Of a stretch of DNA of 64,000 nucleotides, positions 57,122 through 64,000 are shown piece after piece. Source of the DNA: Elephas maximus indicus (taxonomy: Eukaryota; Chordata; Mammalia; Proboscidea; Elephantidae); contig NC_064842.1 of assembly GCF_024166365.1 (NCBI RefSeq), forward strand, positions 15,781,001 to 15,845,000, written 5' to 3'. The notes beneath the pieces are model-generated. The model worked only from the letters and a program-made list of their open reading frames with translations, did not search any database and had not been told where the DNA came from. Both the position numbers and the translations under genes were made by a program. How positions within the stretch are numbered: position 1 is the first letter of the stretch; every line of letters begins with the position of its first letter.

Positions 57122-57575
57122 TTTTTTTATATATAATTTTTATTGCGCTTTAAGTGAAAGTTTACAAATCAAGTCAGTCTCTCATACAAAAACTTATATA
57201 CACCTTGCTACACACTCCCAATTACTTTCCCCCTACTGAGACAGCCCGCTCTCTCCCACCACTCTCTCTTTTCGTGTCCATTTCACCAGCTTCTAACCCC
57301 CTCCACCCTCTCGTCTCTCCTCCAGGCAGGAGATGCCAACATAGTCTCAAGTGTCTACCTGATCCAAGAAGCTCACTCCTCACCAGCATCCCTCTCCAAC
57401 CCATTGCCCAGTCCAATCCATGTCTGAGGAGTTGACTTCGGGAACGGTTCCTGTCCTGGGGCAACAGAAGGTCTGGGGGCCAAGACCACCAGGGTCCTTC
57501 TAGTCTCAGTCAGACCATTAAGTTTGGTCTTTTTTATGAGAATTTGGGGTCTGCATCCCACTGCTCTCCTGCTCC
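57122..57575 (-). mobile_element. Truncated L1, 3'-UTR type B, reverse
   Basis: TTTTATTGCGCTTTAAGTGAA, CACCTTGCTACACACTCCCA, CTAGTCTCAGTCAGACCATT, GGTCTGCATCCCACTGCTCT. Well preserved. Confidence 0.82.
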
Positions 57576-57754
57576 AAGAGGTCAAACTTTAATATGCATA
57601 GGAATTACCTGAGGATTTTGTTAAACTACAGATTCTGACTCAGTAGGTCTGGAAAGGTCCCTGAGAGTCTGCATTTCTGATAAGCTTTCTGGTGATGCTG
57701 CTGTCTGTAGACAACACTTTGAATAGCAGGATTTGAGAAAATGTTTTCACAACT

Positions 57755-58097
57755 TTGTTGTCGTTGTTAGCTGCTGTCAAGTTAGCCCCTGACTCATGGT
57801 GACCCCATGAGTAACACCGACCAGTTCTGCACCATCCACCACGATCGGTTGCAGAATGGACCATTGTGATCCATACGGTTTTCACTGGCTGATTTTCAGA
57901 AGTAAATCGCGATCCAGGCTTTCCTTCGTTTTGTCCGTCTTAGTCTGGAGGCCCCTCTAAAACCTGTTCAGCGTCATAGCAACACGCAAGCCTCCACTGA
58001 CAGACAGTTGGGTGGTAGCTGTGCATGGTGCACTGACCAGAAATTGAACCCCAGTCTCACACATGGAAGGTGAAAATTCTATCACTGAACCACACTT
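57755..58097 (-). mobile_element. tRNA-Gly-headed SINE with RTE-type tail, copy 2
   Basis: Head at 58029-58097 on the minus strand follows tRNA-Gly-GCC closely: GTGGTTCAGTGATAGAATT, TTCCATG anticodon arm, GGGGTTCAATTTCTGG. Tail at left gives GACAGCAGCTAACAACGAC on minus. About 340 bp, no coding frame. Confidence 0.72.
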
Positions 58098-58509
58098 ACT
58101 GAGGTATAATTGATGTACAAATAAACTGCAAATTAAAGTTTACAGTGAGTTTTGATGTGTGTATATACCTGTAAAACTATTACCACAATTAACAAACATA
58201 TCCATCATCCATTTTATAGCCCCTCCCCAAAACTTTTCAATAGACGTTTGCTATGATACGCCTGTCACTGTAGCAACAAGATAAATAAGGTAGTATTGGA
58301 TTATAACCCAAAGTATAAACATCCACCAGTTTCTACTGATATAGATAAATGACTGTGTAAATAAATAAATGGGGGAAAGACACAAATCTCCCTTCCAAAG
58401 AATTTCAAATAATTTATGTAGATACTCTGCCCTCAAGCAGGTAGAGCGTAACTCTCCACTTCTTAGTGAGGGCTGCATGTAGTGACTTCCTTCCAAAGAG
58501 TACAGTATG
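58098..58509. other. Intergenic, L1-like/unassigned
   Basis: GAGGTATAATTGATGTACAA followed by TTACAGTGAGTTTTGATGTG resembles an old L1 fragment; otherwise nothing. Confidence 0.35.
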
Positions 58510-58723
58510 AAAACCCAAAACAAAACCCACTGCTGTCGAGTCGATTCCAACTCATAGTGACCCTATAGGACAGGGTAGAACTGCCTCATAGGGTTTCCAA
58601 GGCTGTAAATCCTTACAGAAGCAGACTGGCATATCTTTGTCCCTCAGAGTGGCTTGTGAGTTCGAACTGCTGACATTTTGGTTAGCAGCTGAGCTCTTTA
58701 ACCACTGTGCCACCAGGACTCCT
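58510..58723 (-). mobile_element. AfroSINE (long type)
   Basis: CCACTGCTGTCGAGTCGATTC tail, GTAAATCCTTACAGAAGCAG module, TGTGCCACCAGGACTCC head. Confidence 0.9.
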
Positions 58724-58847
58724 CCAGTATGGAAGGCGGGGTGGAAGAGAGTAACTTTACAGTGGAGAAACTTGACAAACACTGCCTCATCCAGGTGGTC
58801 AAGGTGAACATCAGCAGTGATAAATCATCTTGATAGTATACACCTGT

Positions 58848-59925
58848 ATTAGTCTCCTGGGCTGCCATAACAAAGTCCCACAAAGTGGGTGGCTTTTAAA
58901 AATGGAAATTTATTATCTCAGGGTTCTGGAGGCTGGAAGCCCAAATCAACATTTCAGGCAGGTGACACTCCCTCAGAAATCTCTAGGTTCCTTCCTCTTC
59001 TCTCCCAGCTTCTGGTATCCCCAGGCGCACCTTGGCTTGCAGATGCATTTCACATGGCCATCCTTCCTCTGTGTGTCTCTGTGTCTTTTATCCTATAAGG
59101 ACACCACTCAGATTTGATCAGGACCCACCCTTCTCCTGTAGGACCTCCTGTTAACTGATAGCATCTTCAAAGACTGAATTTCCAAACAAGGTCATGTTCA
59201 CAGGAACCGAGAGTAAGGAATTTGTTACGCAGTTGGGGTCCATGCCCTGAAGCAGTCAAGCCAATGAAACGTACTCCAAGTCGGAAAGAGAGAGGAAGTT
59301 TATTAGTAGGTGACATCAATGGAAACTTCAACAGCAACTCAAGCTGTCTTTATGGAGTCCTGAAAAGCAATTTTTACATCAGAGCTTATATATCATTTTG
59401 GCAAGGATTACCCACCTAATGGTTTTAAGCACATAGCCCACAGATGGTCGTATACATCACAAAACAACTACAAGAAACTCTTTATTAAACTAAAGATATG
59501 CATGCCAGACATCTGGACTCTAATCTTTATGTTTGTAACAGGCAAAAAAAACTTATATAAAAATCTCCCACCTAGTGGACCAGGTCTGCCAATTTTACTC
59601 TGACCGAAATAAGGAGCAAGAAGGAAAGTTGGAGACCAAAAGCACCAGGCAGCCTCCCTAGCTGCTGTCTTGCAGGCTAAAGGCCATCTCTCAAGAGAAC
59701 AAAGGAGAGGAGAGTGACCAAGGCCGCAAGAGCCAAGAAAGCCCCGAACCCCATTGGAAAGAGACCAGTGCAGCTGGTGCAAAAAAAAAAACTTATAGGT
59801 TACTTAAAGCATCATTATGGCCTTAGTTATGTCAAGCTCTCAATCACCATTCTGAAAAAGAGAAAACGTGAGGTATTAGGGTCACAACTTCAACATATCC
59901 TTTTGGGGGAAATAATTCACAACAG
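58848..59925 (-). mobile_element. Old MLT1/MaLR-like LTR, reverse, split by an insertion
   Basis: Left part 58848-59215 (TGTATTAGTCTCCTGGGCTG, GGTTCTGGAGGCTGGAAGCC, GACTGAATTTCCAAACAAGG). Right part about 59868-59925 (TATTAGGGTCACAACTTCAA, CATATCCTTTTGGGGGAAAT). The two align head to tail with one LTR when the middle is removed. Confidence 0.72.
59216..59867 (-). mobile_element. Probable retroviral-type solo LTR inserted in the MaLR LTR
   Basis: On the minus strand 59781-59223 begins TGCACCAGC and ends CTGCGTAACA. Near its end it has ACTAATAAACTTCCTCTC (polyadenylation signal) and then CTTCAGGGCATGGACCCCAA, the R-U5 style of an ERV LTR. No gag, pol or env here. About 80 bp between the LTR end and the host LTR is unexplained. 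Confidence 0.5.
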
Positions 59926-59984
59926 TACCTTTGATTTGATGTGACGAAAATGACACTTTACCTCTTTGTCTTTCTCCCAAAAAT

Positions 59985-60985
59985 TCATAACCCTTTCTGG
60001 AGCCATGGAGCCTGGATGAACCCCTGAAACTAATTGCCCTGAGATAATCTTTAAACCTTAAACAAAAAATATCCCTTGAAGTCTTCTTAAAACCAAACAA
60101 TAGTTTAGCTTAACTAGTAAAGAATGTCTGTCTTGAGCACTGTGCTTTTTTAAGATCTATCTATATGGATCCACAACCAAAACCCATGAAAGCAGCAGCC
60201 AAGAAATCAAACAATGCATTGCATTGGGCAAATCTGCTGCAAAAGACCTCTTTACAGTGTTAAGAAACAAGGATGTCACTTTGAAGACTAAGGTGCACCT
60301 GACCCAAACCATGGTATTTTCAGTTGCCCCATATGCATGTGAAAGCTGAACAATGAATAAGAATTGATACCTTTGAATTATGGTGTTGGCAAAGAATTTT
60401 GAATATACCGTGGACTGCCAAAAGAACAAAAAAATCTGTCTTGAAAGAAATACAGCTAGAGTGCTCCTTAGAAGTCAGGATGGTGAGACTTTGTCTCATA
60501 TATTTTAGACACATTATCAGGAGGGACCAGTCCCTGGAGAAGGACATCATGCTTGGTAAGGTAGAGGGTCAGCAAAAAAAAAAGGAAGACCTTCACAGAG
60601 ATGGATTGACAGAGTGGCTGATACAATGGGCTCAAACATAGCAACAATTGTGAGGATGGCACAGGACCAGTGTTTTGTTCTGTTGTACATAGGGTCACTA
60701 TGAATTGGAACCAACTCAACAGCACCTAACAACAGCAATAACAACAAATGGGATCAAACTGACAACAGCAACTGGAAAGTTTAGCTCTGATTCTTTGGGG
60801 GCAGTGAGTTTATGTTAATGGAAGAGGAACAATTCAGAAAAGGAGGATGAGAATGGTTGCACAACTCAAAGAATGTAATCAATGTCACTGAATTGTACGT
60901 GTAGAAATTGTTGATTTGGTTTTTGTTCTGCTAAGCATATTCCAAACAACAAAAATAAAATAAATTATAAAAAATAAACAATCCC
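59985..60985 (+). mobile_element. L1 3' UTR (same lineage as 47.5 kb), split by an RTE fragment
   Basis: GGAGCCATGGAGCCTGGATG, AACCAAACAATAGTTTAGC, GTCTGTCTTGAGCACTGTGC; then after the insert GGGATCAAACTGACAACAGC, GTCACTGAATTGTACGTG, CAAAAATAAAATAAATT. Matches 48000-48435 in order. Confidence 0.85.
60168..60746 (+). mobile_element. RTE LINE 3' end inserted in an L1 3' UTR
   Basis: GATCCACAACCAAAACCCAT start, AGAAGGACATCATGCTTGGT, CATAGGGTCACTATGAATTG, CAACAGCACCTAACAACAGC end. L1 sequence CTATATGG continues as GGATCAAACTG after the insert, with ATGG on both sides as a possible short target duplication. Reading frames broken. Confidence 0.85.
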
Positions 60986-61409
60986 ATAACCCCAGTCCAA
61001 TCGAGAGAAAAACAGTAGACAAATTCTAACAAAGGAGCATCCTATAAAGTACTTGACCAGGACTCCTTGAAACTGTTAAGTTCATTAAAAACAAAGTCTG
61101 AGAAACTGTCACAGTCAAGATGAGTCTAAGGAGGCATGATGACTAGGTATAATACGGTATCCTGGGTGGGATGCAGGAACACGAAAAGGACAATAGGTAA
61201 AATTAAGAATATTTGAATAAACCATGGACTTTAGTTAATAATAATGTATCAGCATTGGTTCATTAATTGTGATAAATGTAGCATAATAAAGTTAAGATGG
61301 TACTAATAAGGGAAACCGAATGCAGTGTATATGGGAACTCTCCATACTCTCATCTCAATTTTTCTGTAAACCTGAAATTATCCTAAAAAAATAGTCTATT
61401 AAAAAAAAA

Positions 61410-61740
61410 AGTGGAAGAAGGGGGCAGCAGAGGAGAGTCAGAGGGAGATGTGACTATGGAAAAATGGTTGGCGAGATGGAATGTTGCTAGTGTCAAAGAT
61501 GGGGAAAGGGGCCACCAACCAAGGAATGTGGGCAGCCTCTAGAAGCTGGAAAAGGCAAGAAAATAATTTCTCCTCTAGAGCCTCCAGAAGAAAGGCAGCC
61601 CTGCCAACACCTTGATTTTAGTACAGCGAGGCCTGTGTCAGACTTCTAACTTACAGGACTTTAAGGTAGTAAGTTTGTGTTGTTTCGAGCCACTGAATTT
61701 GTGGAAATTTGTTACAACAGCTATAGAAAACAAATACATC
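61410..61740 (+). mobile_element. Old MLT1/MaLR-like LTR fragment
   Basis: GCAGCCTCTAGAAGCTGGAA, GCCTCCAGAAGAAAGGCAGC, CACCTTGATTTTAGTACAG, GTTACAACAGCTATAGAAAAC. Parallel to the copy at 43815-44275. Confidence 0.65.
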
Positions 61741-62620
61741 CGCCAATACCTGTTCTCTCCTACAGTAATGGAACCTCTGATTTTTATCTAGGCACATAGT
61801 CATCAAGTCTCCCTTACAGCTGGCTGTGGTCATGTGACTTGTTCTGACCAATGGGATGGGTATCACTTCCAGGAAGTGTCTTTACCCTCCCTTTTTGTAC
61901 TTCTTCCTGGCTGGAATGTGAGCCTGATGGCTGAGTAGGAGAAGCCATATTAGACTGTAAGGTGGATGCCATAGTCAGTTAAAGGAGCCTGAATCCCTGA
62001 TGAAAGTGAAATTGCCATACTAGTCCTGGGCTGCCTTATCATTTCTAATTAAATTGTTATTTGGGTTTCTGAGATTTGAACCAAATCTAACAGCCAAGGG
62101 TAACTGATAAGATGGTGTACCACGAAGGCTGGCAAAATGAGGGAAAGAATAAATCTGGCGGAAGAACAGCAGCGGAAGTGCTGCATTGGGATTTGGAACA
62201 CGTTAAATTTGAAATTTAACCTCAAGAACACAAAAGCAAATATTTCCTGATGAGGGATGGAGACTATCTGAAGCCCTGAGGTGAACAGGGAGTTCAGGCT
62301 CTGTACCTTTATAAAACAAGTACTATATGGATAATCAAAGTTTGAAACACTCTACTTTTTAACTCTTTTACAGTACTTTGAGATCCGTACTGAATTATGA
62401 CTTAGAGCCATGAAACTATTCTTTAACAAATCAGAACTCCAGCCATGTGCAGTGACAGTCCAGGGACTATTTATTCAGCCTTTAATCTTGGCTGATTGTA
62501 AAGTGTTGACTAAACTTCTGTGAAGCTACATTTCAGCAACTTTTAGGACGTTGTCCAAAGAACAGCTGAATCTCATAAATTCACTATTCCACAAAGTGGA
62601 AACGGATATTTTAGGAAGTA
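61741..62620. other. Intergenic, unassigned
   Basis: Around 61790-62090 may be another old LTR or MER-type repeat (TGGTCATGTGACTTGTTCTG, GGAATGTGAGCCTGATGGC). No gene. Confidence 0.4.
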
Positions 62621-62624
62621 CTAG

Positions 62625-62682
62625 GGTGAGAGTATGAGTTGGAATCAACCTGATGGCAGTGGGCTTGGTTTTGGTTTAGGTC
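62625..62682 (+). mobile_element. AfroSINE tail fragment
   Basis: GAGTTGGAATCAACCTGATGGC, GTGGGCTTGGTTTTGGTTT only. Confidence 0.75.
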
Positions 62683-62689
62683 AGGGCGA

Positions 62690-62825
62690 GAGTGAGTCCC
62701 TGAGTAGGGCAAAGGGTTAAGCCCTTGCTTAATGGTTTGAGTCCACCTAGAGGTACCTGGGAAGAAAGGCCTGGTGATCTAAGTCCAAAAAAATCAGCCA
62801 TTGAAAACCCTATGGAATAGGAGTT
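62690..62825 (+). mobile_element. AfroSINE variant with AAGAAAGGCCTGG module, tail missing
   Basis: GAGTCCCTGAGTAGGGC head, AAGAAAGGCCTGGTGATCTA module, CAGCCATTGAAAACCCTATGG body. Confidence 0.75.
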
Positions 62826-62938
62826 AGTGTGGAAGGGGTACTGAGTTTGTTTGGGGTGCTGTAAAACTTTTGAAAATGGATAGTGGTGATGCTGACACAG
62901 CGTTGTGAATGTAATTAATGTCACTGAATTGTTCACTT

Positions 62939-63666
62939 AAGAATGTTTAATATAACATTCCACATCCCACTTTGGAGAGTGGCGCCTGGGGTTTTAAATG
63001 CTAGCAAGCAGCCATCTAAGATGCATCAATTGGTCTCAACCCACCTGGAGCAAGGAATAATGAAGAACACCAAAGACACAAGGTAATTATGAGCCTAAGG
63101 GACAGAAAGGACCACATAAATCAGAGACTATATCAGCCTGAGACCAGAAGAACTAGTTGGTGTCCGGCCATAACCAATGACTGCTCTGACAGGGAACACA
63201 ACAGAGAACCTCTAAGGAAGCAAGAGAGCAGTGGGATGCAGACCCCAAATTCTCGTAAAAAGACCAGATTTAATGGTCAGGCCAGGACTAGAAGGACCCC
63301 GGAGACCATGGTCCCCAGACCTTCTGTTACCCCAAGACAGAAACCATTCCCAAAGCCAACTCTTCAGACAGGGATTGGTCTGGAATATGGGTTGGAAAAT
63401 GATACTGGTGAAGAACGAGCTTCTTGGATCAAGTAGACACATGATACTATGTTGGCATCTCCTGCCTGGAGGGGCGATGAGAGGGCAGGGGGGCCAGAAG
63501 CTGGCAGAGAGAGTGGAGGGAAGAACTGTGCTATCTCATTAGAGGGAGAGCAATTAGGAGTGTATAGCAAGGCGTATGTAAATTTTTGTATGAGAGACTG
63601 ACCTGATTTATAAACGTTCACTTAAAGCACAATAAAAATTAATTAAAAAAAAGAATGTTTAATATA
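62939..63666 (+). mobile_element. Truncated L1, 3'-UTR type B, with perfect 16-bp target duplication
   Basis: Element 62955-63650 (CACATCCCACTTTGGAGAGT to CACTTAAAGCACAATAAAAAT and A-tail). AAGAATGTTTAATATA is identical at 62939-62954 and 63651-63666. Well preserved and probably young. Confidence 0.93.
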
Positions 63667-63749
63667 GCCAATGTTTTGTTACATATATTTTGCCACAGTA
63701 AAATTAAAAAAAAAAATGGCAAAGTAAAAAAAAAAACCAAAAAACGCAG

Positions 63750-63826
63750 TGGAGCTCAATTCTACTCTGATACACATGGGGTTTCCAGGAGTAGGAATCC
63801 AGACAAGGGCAACTGGTTTTTTATTT
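63750..63826 (+). mobile_element. AfroSINE-variant tail fragment
   Basis: CTCAATTCTACTCTGATACA, CATGGGGTTTCCAGGAGTAG, AAGGGCAACTGGTTTTTTAT. Confidence 0.6.
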
Positions 63827-64000
63827 ATTTTTTTTAATTGTTAATTAGGTGAAAGTTTATAGAGGAAATTAGTTTCTCATCAAACAGTTAATACAAGAAT
63901 TGCTTTTTGACTTTGGATGCCAACCCCTGGATGTGCCAAAACTCTCCCCTTCTCCACCCCAGTTTCCCAGTTTCCATTCATCCAGTTTTCCTGTCCCTTC
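63826..64000 (-). mobile_element. L1 3'-UTR type C, reverse, cut by the window end
   Basis: TTTTAATTGTTAATTAGGTG, AGTTTCTCATCAAACAGTTA, CTTTGGATGCCAACCCCTGG: the same block as 7745 and 48720. Confidence 0.75.

Noticed and set aside
57755..58097. Functional tRNA-Gly gene
   Set aside because: Stem mismatches and continuation into a SINE body; multiple copies.
1..64000. CRISPR arrays, operons, phage or plasmid features
   Set aside because: Introns, CpG island and mammalian retroelements show nuclear vertebrate DNA. Repeats are dispersed, not regularly spaced.
54300..64000. The neighbouring gene upstream of ACBD3 (MIXL1 in human)
   Set aside because: I recall it tens of kb away in human. No homeobox-like sequence appears in this 10 kb.

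Overview
The window is vertebrate nuclear DNA, almost certainly from an afrotherian mammal and most probably an elephant. The evidence is dozens of copies of a tRNA-headed SINE of the afrotherian AfroSINE type, RTE-clade (Bov-B-like) LINE pieces with the same 3' tail as those SINEs, and poly(A)-ended L1 3' ends with long, lineage-specific 3' UTRs. Species was judged by eye, without a database search. There is no bacterial gene, operon, CRISPR array or phage.  One protein-coding gene is present and appears complete: ACBD3 (GCP60, a Golgi acyl-CoA-binding-domain protein) on the minus strand. Its eight coding exons lie at 53547-53832, 32033-32174, 31243-31383, 28789-28947, 26689-26863, 22752-22938, 20364-20648 and 14650-14861. 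All introns are GT-AG, every junction keeps frame, and the exons sum to 1587 nt (528 codons plus stop), the length I recall for human ACBD3. A CpG island with GC boxes and a palindromic ETS motif covers the promoter at about 53.3-54.3 kb. The 3' UTR probably ends near 12.99 kb, after an AATAAA. Exon order gives the protein layout: disordered Pro/Gly-rich N-terminus, acyl-CoA-binding domain, charged Arg/Glu helix, Gln-rich segment, linker and C-terminal GOLD domain.  Region by region: 1-9.1 kb is nested LINE sequence downstream of the gene (old L1, one L1 3'-UTR insertion, and a 3.5-kb degenerate RTE LINE that carries its own L1 insertion). 9.1-12.9 kb holds old L1 debris, SINEs and a tRNA-Ser(GCT)-like pseudogene. 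13-54 kb is ACBD3, whose introns hold SINEs, truncated L1s, MaLR-type LTRs and a pair of Tigger-like MITEs. 54.3-64 kb is upstream intergenic DNA with LTRs, SINEs, truncated L1s and two clear nested insertions.  Everything outside the ACBD3 exons and promoter looks like retrotransposon debris or unassigned unique sequence. I found no convincing new biological system. The points most worth checking are three SINE designs sharing one RTE-type tail, several L1 3'-UTR lineages side by side, the unassigned GC-rich island in intron 1, and the promoter architecture.
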